This document shows, one piece after another, positions 26,143-35,713 of a stretch of DNA of 64,000 bases. Both the position numbers and the translations under genes were made by a program. Every line of letters starts with the position of its first letter. The stretch's first letter is position 1. The stretch comes from a bacterium (lineage in GTDB: Bacteria; Planctomycetota; Planctomycetia; Pirellulales; Pirellulaceae), in the NCBI GenBank assembly GCA_016124445.1, contig WGNR01000016.1:62001-126000 (forward strand), given 5' to 3'. Under the pieces are notes generated by a model. The model was not told the origin of the DNA, made no database searches, and saw only the letters and a program-made list of their open reading frames with translations.

Positions 26143-27825
26143 ATGAAACGACTTGCAATTTGTGCCCTGGCAATTGCGTTCATGGCGTCCATCGCGCCTT
26201 CGGTCTGGGCTCAAGGCAATAACTACAAGTCGATTGCGGTCACCGCGAAAGATATCGATCCCGATTCTCGCGATCCACAAACGCGTATTCGCTACAGCCA
26301 GGCTCGCGTTACCGTGCAGCAGTATCTGCGCGGTCAAACCATGGATGAGCAGGGTCGCCAGTTGATTCGGAAGTTCTTCCGCGAAGCGTACCTGTTCAGT
26401 TGGACCCATAAAGAGAACTGGTTGAAGGCTGGCGACAAGCGTAAAGAGTTCCTGACGTCCTTCTACGGCCCTAGCTACGGGGAGCCAAGATCACGGGCGA
26501 TGATCAACGAGATCATGGTTGAGTTCATGCGCGAATACATCAAGCCAGCTTATCATCCGGTGCTTAGGTACAACGCGATTTTGCTGTTGGGTGACCTACG
26601 CGCGACAGAAATGAATCTCAACAATCAGACGCCGGAAGTTCCCTACGCTCCGGCAACCGCGATTCTGCTTTCAGCAATTGAAGACCCGAATCAAAGCGAC
26701 GCCGTCAAAGTGGGAGCCTGGGTCGGCCTCTTGGATCAGGCGAAGCGATATGGCCCAAATCTGGGCGCGATGGCCTCTGGCGACAAAGGCAAGGTGCTCA
26801 ACCTGGTGATCAAAACATTGGGCGAGAAGGAAGCCCCGGCTGGGCACGAAGAAGATGCGCATCGCTGGATGCGGAAGCGCGCCATTGACCTTGCGGCGAC
26901 CATCGGCAACGCGGGACCGAAAGGTTCGTTGGCCAGCGCAATCGACGCAATCATCACTGACGAAGAACTGCCGATCAATACGCGTAGCGAAGCCGCCGCG
27001 GCTAAGGGAAAACTTACATTCGACGCCCAAACGGCCAACAGCTTGGATGTCGTCAAACAATCGGCTGAGATTGGCAAAGTAGGGCTCGAAGCCGTGACGG
27101 CCGATGTCGAATGGTACGAAACCACCCTTACCGCCTACTACAAGATCTCACTTGCAGGGGGCGGTATGGGCATGGAAGGTATGGGAGGACCTGGAATGCG
27201 CCCTGGCATGGGACCAGGAATGGGGCCTGGTATGGGACCCGGGATGGCACCAGGCATGGGGCCTCCTGGCTTTGGAATGGATGGAGAAGAAGTCGAAGTC
27301 ATCCGTGATCCAATCCTCGTCCGCATCGAAGACATTTTTCGCCGACGTGCCAAAACGCATCTCGAGCAGGCAAAAGAAGGGCTCGTAGGTTCGACCCCGC
27401 AGATCCCCGACGATGGCAGTTCGATCCGCGAAGGTATGGTTCGCTACGCCAAAAACGCAGAAGACCGCCAAGTCATCGTCGGACTGGCCAAGTCGATGCT
27501 CGCCATGTTGACGGCGGTCGATAACGAAGAATCGCAGGAACAAGATCTGCTCAAGAAGTCACAATCCCGTCTGGATGTCCTGACTCAGGCTGCTCAGACT
27601 TTGGCATCCAAGGCGGCAATCGATATCGATGTTCCGGCCGAAGACACCCCGGCGGCGGGCGCTGCAACTGCTCCCGATGTCCCGGGTGGAGCCGCCGTTC
27701 CTGATGTTCCGGGTGGTGCACCTGCTTCGCCGATGCCGATGGCCCCGGCGGATGTTCCCGGTGCGGGTCCGGATGTCCCCGGCGGTGCCGCTGCACCTCC
27801 GGCTGACGTGCCAGGTAATCCGTAA
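26143..27825 (+). CDS. Large secreted protein with Met-Gly-Pro and DVPGGA repeats
   Basis: A 560-residue exported protein of unknown family. A Sec signal peptide (MKRLAICALAIAFMASIAPS, cleavage at VWA-Q) is followed by a helical, HEAT-like region (residues ~60-320). A Met/Gly/Pro-rich linker follows around residues 340-380 (GMGPGMGPGMGPGM), then another helical segment, and finally a low-complexity tail built from about five DVPGGA-type units. The repetitive tail may be unfolded, or serve as a wall or surface interaction region. It precedes the HEAT lipoprotein gene by about 100 bp, in the same direction. Confidence 0.75.
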   Translation: MKRLAICALAIAFMASIAPSVWAQGNNYKSIAVTAKDIDPDSRDPQTRIRYSQARVTVQQYLRGQTMDEQGRQLIRKFFREAYLFSWTHKENWLKAGDKRKEFLTSFYGPSYGEPRSRAMINEIMVEFMREYIKPAYHPVLRYNAILLLGDLRATEMNLNNQTPEVPYAPATAILLSAIEDPNQSDAVKVGAWVGLLDQAKRYGPNLGAMASGDKGKVLNLVIKTLGEKEAPAGHEEDAHRWMRKRAIDLAATIGNAGPKGSLASAIDAIITDEELPINTRSEAAAAKGKLTFDAQTANSLDVVKQSAEIGKVGLEAVTADVEWYETTLTAYYKISLAGGGMGMEGMGGPGMRPGMGPGMGPGMGPGMAPGMGPPGFGMDGEEVEVIRDPILVRIEDIFRRRAKTHLEQAKEGLVGSTPQIPDDGSSIREGMVRYAKNAEDRQVIVGLAKSMLAMLTAVDNEESQEQDLLKKSQSRLDVLTQAAQTLASKAAIDIDVPAEDTPAAGAATAPDVPGGAAVPDVPGGAPASPMPMAPADVPGAGPDVPGGAAAPPADVPGNP

Positions 27826-27902
27826 AGGGCATGATGACCGGACCGTATTCGCCGGTTGCGGCTTACCATGTGTAAAGCACATGGGTGACTGATCTTGCTC
27901 TT

Positions 27903-27930
27903 GCGGTCGCTCCCCGCTAAAAGCGACCGC
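27903..27930 (+). promoter_or_regulatory. Inverted repeat touching the start codon of the HEAT-lipoprotein gene
   Basis: GCGGTCGCT (27903-27911) and AGCGACCGC (27922-27930) are perfect 9 bp arms with a 10-base loop, ending directly at the ATG at 27931. In mRNA this hairpin would cover the region where a ribosome-binding site would lie. It could be a translational control element, or simply mean that the true start is further downstream. Confidence 0.45.
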
Positions 27931-30222
27931 ATGATCCAGTCATACGCTCGGGCCAATACGACGCTTGCTGTCATGCTAGCAGCCGCACTGCCACTCGCTG
28001 TGGTTTGTGGGGGATGTCGTAGCGTGATCGATTCGTCGCAGTCCCTGGCTGAACTGACAGCTTCTTCTTCGAAAGAAAAGCCCAAGTCGAGCCTTCCTTC
28101 GTTTTGGCTGACCTCGAAACCTAGCGAGGAAGATTCGGCCTCCGATGCTTCGGTTCAGTCTGCAGAAACCTTGCTGGCAGCCAATGTCATTCAGTCGAAG
28201 CAAGACTCTCTGCGTCCTCAGCGAGTTGAATCTCGTGGCTGGTATGCAGACTCTGGAATTCCACTCTATTATGCCTTTCTCCAAGGCACTCATCGCTGGC
28301 GACATCAAAACCTCGAGCAACTGATCGACCAGCCTGATTCGCCCCATCAGACCCTCTTGGCCGGCAAGCGGTCCAGCAATTTGGAAGTCAGGTCGACCGC
28401 TTTGATCGGCCTTATCCGCACTGGCTACGACCAGCCCGCCGACCAACTGGATGAGCTGATTCGCAATCCATCCACCTCGCCGGCAACCAAGGGCGCCTTG
28501 CTGGAAGCGATGACCTATCTACCGATTTCAGAGATTCAAGAGACCATCAAAAAGCTCTATGCGGATCGAGAGAAGATCTTGCCGTCGGAGAAAAAGGTGG
28601 GCAAAGAACTGGTTTCCCAACTCGACGAGCAATTCTGGATCGCGCTGGCTGAAGTAACACCGTCGATCGAGTCAGATGCACGCTTCGTCGATCAATTCGA
28701 CCGGCAGTCGCCTGAGATCCAGGCCGCTATCCTCGATTTGCTGCTGGTCCGTCGCGTTCGCCAGGTTCCCGAACCGATCGCCAAGCATTTTGCTCGTTCG
28801 TCTACCCAGGCCATGCACCGATTGAACTTGTGGCCGGCCTATTTGCGCAGCGTCGCACCGCTAGAAACGTTGGCCGAAGAGCGTCGATCGGCCGACTTCG
28901 CCTCGCGCGAGAGCGCGATCATCGGCATGGGGCGAGACGCCTCCGAAGCAGCCTTGATCCAACTGGAACAGATCGACGACGACGATCCTACCTTGATTCA
29001 GGTCGCGTCGGTGATCGCATGGAGATTGACCGATGCCCCGGTTCCCTGGTCTCGTCTGGCGGCCGCATCCTCCTGGCGAGTCCGCCTGGCGGTGGCCCAA
29101 CTGATACCGCTGGATACGAAAGATCCATCGGTATTTGCCAAGCTCCAGGAGGACAACAGTCGCCAGGTACGAGATGCGATGGCCAAGCGTTCGCCGGCTC
29201 GAGCTTTCAAGTCGCAAGCACCGACGGAAACCAACGCGACCGCGCAGCGGGCCAAGCAGGTGAAGCTTACCCCGGATCAGGCGATGGCGATTCTCGAACA
29301 GATCGAACAAGCCCAACATGCCCAGCGCGAGACGCAGCGAACCGAAGCCCGCCAGGCACTGCTTCTAGAGCCAGAAAAAGTACTCGCCGCCGTCCAGCAT
29401 GCCGCCGAGCCGTTGTCTTCGTACGACAACGCCTACTTGTTCGAGGTGCTGCTGCCGCAATGCGATCCAGCCTATCAGGAGTTGCAGGAAGCGATTTCCG
29501 ACAATCGCCAACTCGCCTTGGTGGCACTCCGCCAGCTCGCCCAGCGAGCCAGTCAGGGGCCGCTGCCAGAACTAATCGTGTGGCGACTTTATCGGAATGT
29601 CGAACAGTTCACTCCCATGAACTGGCAGGTAATGATGGAGTTGATTCGCGACGACGAACGGGCCGCTGCTCAGAATATCACACGCAGAGCATTGGCCTGC
29701 GAAGACTCTCAGGTTCGCGTTTCCGCGTATCACCACATTGCCAGATTCCCGCTCGACGATGTCGAATCGCAACTTCGCGACGGACTGAAGCATCAAATGC
29801 CAGCCGTCCGAATTGCTGCGCTCGATGCCTTAAGTGTCGTCGCCGGGGGATCGATTCGAGAAGACGTCATGCAGATGCTGACTGATAGCGATGTCGATGT
29901 GCAATTGGCAGCCTGCCGAGCGCTCGACAAGTTGAATGATGCCCGTGGAATCAATCATCTTCGCCGGATGACTTATGCATCAAACAAAGTCGCCCGTCTC
30001 GCTTCGGTGAAAGCGATCGCGGCTCGCAATGATCGTTCAGACGTACCGACTTTGATTCGGATGCTGCACGACGACACGGCGGTTCGGGCGGCAGCACTGG
30101 ACGGACTGTCCAGTATTATTCCCGAGAACGAGCAGCCAACCCAAGTTTCCAAGTCGAATTCTATCGATGCCCAGTGCGTTGCCTGGAAGAACTGGTTCGA
30201 CCGGCAGTCGTTCGTCGAGTAA
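27931..30222 (+). CDS. HEAT-repeat lipoprotein
   Basis: A 763-residue protein. The N-terminus has a hydrophobic stretch ending in a lipobox-like PLAVVCGGCRS (Cys27 approx.), so it should be lipid-anchored. Residues from ~100 on carry many helical HEAT repeats, for example LEVRSTALIGLIRTGYDQPA and VRIAALDALSVVAGG, and late units such as DVDVQLAACRALDKLNDARG and PTLIRMLHDDTAVRAAALDG. HEAT arrays act as protein scaffolds. ATG at 27931 is preferred to an upstream TTG at 27895; a Met at 27973 would remove the charged n-region of the signal. Likely co-transcribed with the 26143 gene. Confidence 0.75.
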   Translation: MIQSYARANTTLAVMLAAALPLAVVCGGCRSVIDSSQSLAELTASSSKEKPKSSLPSFWLTSKPSEEDSASDASVQSAETLLAANVIQSKQDSLRPQRVESRGWYADSGIPLYYAFLQGTHRWRHQNLEQLIDQPDSPHQTLLAGKRSSNLEVRSTALIGLIRTGYDQPADQLDELIRNPSTSPATKGALLEAMTYLPISEIQETIKKLYADREKILPSEKKVGKELVSQLDEQFWIALAEVTPSIESDARFVDQFDRQSPEIQAAILDLLLVRRVRQVPEPIAKHFARSSTQAMHRLNLWPAYLRSVAPLETLAEERRSADFASRESAIIGMGRDASEAALIQLEQIDDDDPTLIQVASVIAWRLTDAPVPWSRLAAASSWRVRLAVAQLIPLDTKDPSVFAKLQEDNSRQVRDAMAKRSPARAFKSQAPTETNATAQRAKQVKLTPDQAMAILEQIEQAQHAQRETQRTEARQALLLEPEKVLAAVQHAAEPLSSYDNAYLFEVLLPQCDPAYQELQEAISDNRQLALVALRQLAQRASQGPLPELIVWRLYRNVEQFTPMNWQVMMELIRDDERAAAQNITRRALACEDSQVRVSAYHHIARFPLDDVESQLRDGLKHQMPAVRIAALDALSVVAGGSIREDVMQMLTDSDVDVQLAACRALDKLNDARGINHLRRMTYASNKVARLASVKAIAARNDRSDVPTLIRMLHDDTAVRAAALDGLSSIIPENEQPTQVSKSNSIDAQCVAWKNWFDRQSFVE

Positions 30223-30278
30223 TACGATTTCTTAAGCTGCCGAGGGTGATCGCTTCGCCCCGGGAACCATTTGTGCGT

Positions 30279-30284
30279 TATAAT
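30279..30284 (+). promoter_or_regulatory. Possible -10 box before the fatty-acid block
   Basis: A perfect TATAAT about 107 bp before the FadJ-type start, without an obvious TTGACA 17 bp upstream. It may start the long co-directional run 30391-39763. Confidence 0.25.
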
Positions 30285-30390
30285 TCCTTTTGTCCGGGAG
30301 CACCCCCATGTAAACGCTCCCCCCACCTACGGTTACTTGGCCAAGTCAGTCTTTTGGCTGATCGCGGCCTGGGACGAAACGGACGGATAC

Positions 30391-32538
30391 ATGGCCCCGA
30401 ATTCCAGCATCCAGCTTAGCTTCCCCGAGAAGGATATCGCTCGCCTCACGTTCGATCTGCCAGACAAAGGGGCGAACATTCTCAGCCACCCGGTCATGGA
30501 GGAATTGTCCGAGCATCTTGATGCGTTGGCCAAACGCGACGACATCGTCGGCCTGGTGATCGATTCGGCGAAACCGGCGATCTTCATTGCCGGTGCCGAC
30601 ATCCGCGAGTTTGCCGCCTCGATGGAAGTCGATACGAAGCGGACCTACGAGATGAGCCGCTGGGGCCAAAACTTGTTTGGCCGTTTGAAGTCCAACCCTT
30701 GGGTGACTGTTGCCGCAATCAACGGTACTTGCGTGGGCGGCGGGACCGAACTGGCGTTGGGCTGTGATCGCCGAATTGTCTCGACCCACGAGAAGACCGA
30801 GATCGGCTTGCCGGAAGTCAAGTTGGGTATCTATCCCGGCTGGGGCGGAACGGTTCGTCTGTCTCGCTTGGTTGGGCTGGGCAACGCGGTGAAGATGATC
30901 ACTTCCGGCGAAAGTGTCACGCCGGCCAAAGCCCTGGAACTTGGCTTTGCCGACGACATGGTTCCTGCCGGCGAGTTGCTGCCGGCGGCGATTCGGATGA
31001 TTCGTGAAGAATCGGAAACGCTTCGCTATCGTAGCGATCGCACCGAACAAGCCACGCCGATCTCGATCAGCGAGACGGAACTTGGGTTCCTGGGGGCGAC
31101 CGCGTCCGCCTACATTCAGCAGCAAACCAAAGGGCGATATCCAGCGCCGCTGGCCGCACTCGAAACGCTTCTTGGTGGATCGATGGTCAGCGCCGAAGAG
31201 GCTCTCGAACTGGAAGCCAACGGTCTGGCAAATATTTTCGGCACCCCGGTCAATGCCGCGTTGATCAATGTGTTTCTGCTAACCGATCGCAACAAGAAAG
31301 ACAGTGGCGTCGAAGGGGATGGCCCGCAACCGAAACAGCTCAATTCGGCCAGCGTGATCGGGGCTGGCATCATGGGCAGTGGGATCGCTGCCGCCAATCT
31401 CAAACGTGGCCTGAAGGTCAAATTGAACGATGCCAATCCCGAAGCCCTGGAGCGCGGCACGAGTCATGTCCTCGATGAAGTCTCGTTCGATAAAGAGATA
31501 CGCGGCAAAAATGTCGAGCGAGCCATTCACTTCGCAGGCCGGCTGCACAGCACCACCAGCAGCGATGAACTGGTCGACAGCGAGATCGTGATCGAAGCGG
31601 TCGTCGAGAACCTGGAACTGAAACGAAAGATCTTCGCCGCACTTGAAGAAAAGCTCCTCCCATCGACGATTCTTGCGAGCAATACCTCGACACTGCCTAT
31701 CACCAAGCTGGCTGAGAATCTGAAGTATCCCGAGCGTTTCGTCGGCATTCACTTCTTCAATCCGGTTCGCAAGATGAAGCTGGTCGAAGTGATTCGAGGC
31801 GAAAAGACATCCGATGAAACCGCGGCCACGGCGGTTGCCTACGCGAAAGGCTTGGGCAAGTTCCCGATCGTGGTGAACGATGGCCCTGGCTTTTTGGTGA
31901 ATCGCTTGCTGTTCCCCTACATGAATGAAGCGACCCAGCTTTTGCAGGATGGGGTCGATATGAAGCGAATCGACAAGGTTGCCGTCAAGTTCGGCATGCC
32001 GATGGGGCCGGTGGCTTTGTACGACATGGTGGGGATTGATACGTCGTTCTACGCCGGAAGGACCATGTACGACGCGTTCCCCGATCGCACGCTGGTTTCC
32101 CCCATTTTGCCCGCCCTGATCAAGAACGAGCGTCTCGGCACGAAGAAGGGTGCAGGCTTCTACAACCACGAGAAAAAGAAGAAGGGACGTCCGGAACCTG
32201 ATCCGATGGCATTGGAACTGATTGCCAAGTACGTCAGTCCGCCCGAACGTGAGATCACCGACGAGGAGATCGAGCACCGTCTGATATTGCCGATGCTCCT
32301 GGAAGCAACCCGGGCACTCGACGAAGGTGTCGTCCGTGACCCGCGCGATGTCGACCTTGGTTTGATCTTCGGCATCGGCTTTCCACCGTTCAAAGGAGGC
32401 CTGTTGTTCTGGGCCGATACCGTTGGTGCGAAGACGCTGGTCGAGTGGCTCAAACCGCTTGAAGCGCTCGGCAAGCGATTCCTGCCGACTGAGTCCCTGG
32501 CAGAAATGGCTAAGCAAGACGGCAAATTCTACACCTAA
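30391..32538 (+). CDS. fadJ: Bifunctional enoyl-CoA hydratase / 3-hydroxyacyl-CoA dehydrogenase
   Basis: A 715-residue multifunctional beta-oxidation protein, matching the length of FadJ. The N-terminal crotonase domain (residues ~1-190) has FIAGADIREF and INGTCVGGGTELALGCDRRI, the CoA-binding and oxyanion elements. The dehydrogenase half begins at SASVIGAGIMGSGIAAANLK (NAD-binding Rossmann, ~325), continues with ILASNTSTLPIT and RFVGIHFFNPVRKMKLVEVI (catalytic His), and ends with the two 3HCDH C-terminal domains (FLVNRLLFPYMNEA; IFGIGFPPFKGGLLFW). The ATG at 30391 is chosen because upstream sequence does not match the family. The thiolase gene follows 118 bp later. Confidence 0.92.
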   Translation: MAPNSSIQLSFPEKDIARLTFDLPDKGANILSHPVMEELSEHLDALAKRDDIVGLVIDSAKPAIFIAGADIREFAASMEVDTKRTYEMSRWGQNLFGRLKSNPWVTVAAINGTCVGGGTELALGCDRRIVSTHEKTEIGLPEVKLGIYPGWGGTVRLSRLVGLGNAVKMITSGESVTPAKALELGFADDMVPAGELLPAAIRMIREESETLRYRSDRTEQATPISISETELGFLGATASAYIQQQTKGRYPAPLAALETLLGGSMVSAEEALELEANGLANIFGTPVNAALINVFLLTDRNKKDSGVEGDGPQPKQLNSASVIGAGIMGSGIAAANLKRGLKVKLNDANPEALERGTSHVLDEVSFDKEIRGKNVERAIHFAGRLHSTTSSDELVDSEIVIEAVVENLELKRKIFAALEEKLLPSTILASNTSTLPITKLAENLKYPERFVGIHFFNPVRKMKLVEVIRGEKTSDETAATAVAYAKGLGKFPIVVNDGPGFLVNRLLFPYMNEATQLLQDGVDMKRIDKVAVKFGMPMGPVALYDMVGIDTSFYAGRTMYDAFPDRTLVSPILPALIKNERLGTKKGAGFYNHEKKKKGRPEPDPMALELIAKYVSPPEREITDEEIEHRLILPMLLEATRALDEGVVRDPRDVDLGLIFGIGFPPFKGGLLFWADTVGAKTLVEWLKPLEALGKRFLPTESLAEMAKQDGKFYT

Positions 32539-32543
32539 AATCC

Positions 32544-32590
32544 TGTCCCCTCGCCCCTAGGGGGAGAGGGTTAGGGTGGGGGGAAATGTT
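32544..32590. repeat. GC-rich palindromic repeat
   Basis: The sequence around CCCCTCGCCCCTAGGGGGAG forms an imperfect hairpin and is followed by AGGGTTAGGGTGGGG. The same kind of element recurs at 52809-52846. It separates the FadJ and thiolase genes and may modulate read-through. Confidence 0.5.
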
Positions 32591-32656
32591 ACCGAAAAGC
32601 ATCCTCTCACGAAGAACACTCGATTCAAAAATGTCGATTCGATTGAAAGCAACAAC

Positions 32657-33817
32657 ATGAATCAGGCGGTAATCATAGACTGTTTGCGAACGCCGATCGG
32701 GCGAGCTCATCCTGAGCGTGGCTACTATCGTGACGTCCGCAGCGACGACCTGGCTGTCCACTGCGTCGAAGCCTTGCTTAAACGTACCGGCATCGACCCG
32801 AATGAGATCGAAGACGTGCTGTTCGGCAACACGCAGCAAACCCTTGAGCAAGGTTTGAACGTCGCGCGCATCATCGGGCTGACGGCCGGCGTACCCGTGA
32901 CTGCCGGCGGAACAACGATCAACCGGCTCTGCGGCAGCAGCCTGCAAGCACTTAACCAGGCAGCCCACAGCATCATAGCCGGGGCGGAAGATGTGCAAAT
33001 TGTAGGCGGCTTGGAGCACATGACGCACGTGCCGATGGATCATGCGATTGACATCAATCCGAAGCTGTACCATCACACTTCGGAAGCGGCGCTGATGATG
33101 GGCATCACGGCCGAGTTCCTTGCTCAGACGCAATCGATCTCCCGAAAAGACCAGGACGAATTTGCCCTGGCCAGCCATCAAAAGGCAGTCGCCGCTGTCG
33201 AAAAAGGGAAGTTCAAGAAGGAAATCATTCCGACCCATGGCCGCGACGAAGAAGGAGCCCGCAGGCTTCTGACCGTCGATCAGTGCGTCCGCCCCGATAC
33301 AAGTCTGGAAGCACTTGGCGCCTTGCGACCGGCATTCATGCCCGATGGCGGCACGGTCACCGCTGGCAACTCGTCGCCGATCAACGACGGGGCATGTGCC
33401 ATGTTGATGATGTCGGAAGCGGCTGCTAAGCGACTTGGCCTCAAGCCGATGGCACGGGTCGTGGCGACCGCGGTCGCTGGCGTGGAACCTTCCGTGATGG
33501 GAACCGGCCCGATTCCGGCCACGCAGAAAGTGCTCAAGCGAGCCGGTATGACAGTCGACCAAATTGATCTGGTGGAACTGAACGAAGCGTTCGCGTCGCA
33601 GTCGCTGGCCTGCATTCGCGGGCTTGGGCTCGACATCGAAAAAGTAAACGTCAACGGCGGAGCGATTGCGATCGGGCACCCGCTGGGATGCTCCGGAGCT
33701 CGTATTAGTACCACCTTGTTGCAAGCGATGGCGGATCGCGGCGCTCGGTTTGGACTGGCCACGATGTGCATCGGCGTCGGTCAAGGGATCGCTACCATCT
33801 TCGAACGAATCGACTAA
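32657..33817 (+). CDS. fadA: Acetyl-CoA acyltransferase (3-ketoacyl-CoA thiolase)
   Basis: A 386-residue thiolase, the length of FadA. The nucleophile Cys lies in GGTTINRLCGSSLQALNQAA (about residue 92). The C-terminal active-site elements are VNVNGGAIAIGHPLGCSGAR (His) and LATMCIGVGQGIATIFE (second Cys). It completes beta-oxidation with the FadJ-type protein upstream, probably forming the trifunctional complex. The ATG at 32657 starts at the conserved AVIIDCLRTPIGRA. Confidence 0.92.
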   Translation: MNQAVIIDCLRTPIGRAHPERGYYRDVRSDDLAVHCVEALLKRTGIDPNEIEDVLFGNTQQTLEQGLNVARIIGLTAGVPVTAGGTTINRLCGSSLQALNQAAHSIIAGAEDVQIVGGLEHMTHVPMDHAIDINPKLYHHTSEAALMMGITAEFLAQTQSISRKDQDEFALASHQKAVAAVEKGKFKKEIIPTHGRDEEGARRLLTVDQCVRPDTSLEALGALRPAFMPDGGTVTAGNSSPINDGACAMLMMSEAAAKRLGLKPMARVVATAVAGVEPSVMGTGPIPATQKVLKRAGMTVDQIDLVELNEAFASQSLACIRGLGLDIEKVNVNGGAIAIGHPLGCSGARISTTLLQAMADRGARFGLATMCIGVGQGIATIFERID

Positions 33818-33835
33818 CCAAGCTGGAGATCTCGG

Positions 33836-35560
33836 ATGGAAGCCGAGAACGAGATTGCCTGGAAAACCTCGATCGCCGAAATGTTTCTGGATCGCGTCCG
33901 CAGCGATCGGGGCAATGCAGCCCTATGGTTTCGCCCGGCGGCCGAGGCCCCGTACCAGTCGGCAACCTGGCAGCAGTTGCTGCGTGATGTCTATGTCATC
34001 GTCCGGCGGTACGAAGAGCTTGGCCTGTTTTCGCCCGGCGATCGAGTCGTTCATATTCGAGACAACTGCCGCGAGTGGATCACGCTCGATTTGGCCCTCA
34101 TGTTCCTGGGCGTTTGGCACGTTTCTCTCAGCACGCACATGGCGGCCGATCAAGTCGTTTCGATCGTCGAACATTGCCGGCCGAAGCTGGCGATCGTAGC
34201 TTTAGACACGCTCTTTCAAAAACTTCAACAGCATTTCACAGAACTAGAAGTCCAGGTCGTTCGTGCCGACCAAAAATCCAGCCACCTGGCCTCGCCGCTG
34301 CATGGTGTGCCGGAAGAATGGGACGTGATTCCTGCGGACGAAATGCTGGCCGATCTAGAGGCCCGCTGTGCTCGGATCGAGCCCGATCAGACCTGCACGC
34401 TGGTCTACACCTCAGGGACGACCGGTCAGCCGAAGGGGGTCATGCTGAGCCATCGCAACCTGGCCTTCGACGCCCAGGCAACCACCTATGCTTACAGCGA
34501 AAAACCTGCCGATAAACGATTAAGCTTCCTGCCGTTCAACCATCTGTATGCCCGCACTTGCGATGTTTACACCTGGTATGCCCGCGGATCACAGTTGGCG
34601 TTGGCATTCGCCCGAGAAACAATCCTGGAAGACTGCCAGCAGATTCAGCCGACGCTCATCAACGGGGTCCCTTACTTCTATCAGAAGGTCGCGGAAGGAT
34701 TGAAGCTGAGCGGCAAGCTGGAGCAGGCCGGTACGCTGCGAGCCGCACTGGGGGGCGAAGTGCGCATGTGTTCCAGCGGTGGCGCTCCGCTCGCGCCCTG
34801 GGTGATCGACGCTTTCGAGAAGCAAAACCTAGCACTGTTGGAAGGCTACGGACTTACAGAGACCTCGCCGGTCATCACCGTATCGACCGAAGATTCCCAT
34901 CGATCGGGCAGCGTGGGCCGGGCGATCGATGGTGTTGAAATCCGCGTGACGGAAGACGCGGAAATCGAAACGAGCGGTCCGCATGTGATGCAGGGCTATT
35001 ACCGCAACGAAGACGCGACCCAACAGGTAATGGATGGCGCCTGGTTGCGGACGGGCGACCTTGGTTTGATCGACGACGACGGCTACTTGTGGATCACGGG
35101 ACGAAAGAAAGAGATCCTGGTCCTTTCGACTGGACGGAAGGTAAATCCCCAGCCGCTGGAGCTGGCGATCGGCAGCGATCCATTGGTGGCCCAGGTCATC
35201 GTTTGTGGGGAAGGTCGCAAATGTCTTTCGGCATTGATTGTGCCGGAGCCAGAGCAGCTACGCGAGCGAATCAAATCGGCTCGCTTGTGGTTCTTCTCGA
35301 AAGAGAAGGCCCTCAACCACCCTAAGGTTCGGCAATGGTTTCGCGATGCGATCGACTGCCAATTAGCCAACCGGTCCGACTATGAACAGATCGGTCCGTT
35401 CACGATTCTGGGCTACGGATTCACGCCAGCCAGCGGCGAACTGACCCCCAAGCTCAGTTTGCGACGCGATGCGATTTTGAAGAATCACCACGATAAGATC
35501 GAGCAGATGTACAATCCACCACAAGTGTCGCAGCCCTGGTGGCATCGTTGGCTGCCATAA
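33836..35560 (+). CDS. Long-chain acyl-CoA synthetase (AMP-forming)
   Basis: A 574-residue adenylate-forming enzyme that activates fatty acids to acyl-CoA. Motifs: VYTSGTTGQPKGVMLSHRNL (P-loop), LLEGYGLTETSPVITVS, WLRTGDLGLIDDDGYLWITG and RKKEILVLSTGRKVNPQ. The last replaces the more usual R-x-K-D-x-I-K. The start has a GGAG site 7 bp upstream, and lies 18 bp after the thiolase stop, so co-transcription is likely. Chain-length preference is not readable. Confidence 0.9.
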   Translation: MEAENEIAWKTSIAEMFLDRVRSDRGNAALWFRPAAEAPYQSATWQQLLRDVYVIVRRYEELGLFSPGDRVVHIRDNCREWITLDLALMFLGVWHVSLSTHMAADQVVSIVEHCRPKLAIVALDTLFQKLQQHFTELEVQVVRADQKSSHLASPLHGVPEEWDVIPADEMLADLEARCARIEPDQTCTLVYTSGTTGQPKGVMLSHRNLAFDAQATTYAYSEKPADKRLSFLPFNHLYARTCDVYTWYARGSQLALAFARETILEDCQQIQPTLINGVPYFYQKVAEGLKLSGKLEQAGTLRAALGGEVRMCSSGGAPLAPWVIDAFEKQNLALLEGYGLTETSPVITVSTEDSHRSGSVGRAIDGVEIRVTEDAEIETSGPHVMQGYYRNEDATQQVMDGAWLRTGDLGLIDDDGYLWITGRKKEILVLSTGRKVNPQPLELAIGSDPLVAQVIVCGEGRKCLSALIVPEPEQLRERIKSARLWFFSKEKALNHPKVRQWFRDAIDCQLANRSDYEQIGPFTILGYGFTPASGELTPKLSLRRDAILKNHHDKIEQMYNPPQVSQPWWHRWLP

Positions 35561-35713
35561 CCTGATGTTGTTTAAGGAGTTGTGCTGATTGTTGCCGGTT
35601 TGGTCCCAGCCAAACCTGTATTCGTAACGTAGACTTACTAAGCATGGAAGCATTGCTAAAGGAGCCTTGTTTCTCCTTATGCATCCAATCAACCTTTGGC
35701 GGGAGCAGCAACG

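Noticed and set aside
27180..27260. Short regularly spaced DNA repeats that might be a CRISPR-like array
   Set aside because: They are in frame and encode the Gly-Met-Gly-Pro tract of the 26143 protein; there are no unique spacers.
31279..32517. A 412-codon open frame on the minus strand, antisense to fadJ
   Set aside because: It mirrors the coding bias of fadJ, has no recognisable domain and lies entirely within a certain gene. The same applies to antisense frames over the thiolase (32510-33784) and the Gfo/Idh gene (54572-55855, plus strand).
35597..35616. 7 bp stem (GGTTTGG/CCAAACC) as a terminator before the acyl-CoA dehydrogenase
   Set aside because: No T-run follows and the stem is short, so it is noted only in the gene entry.
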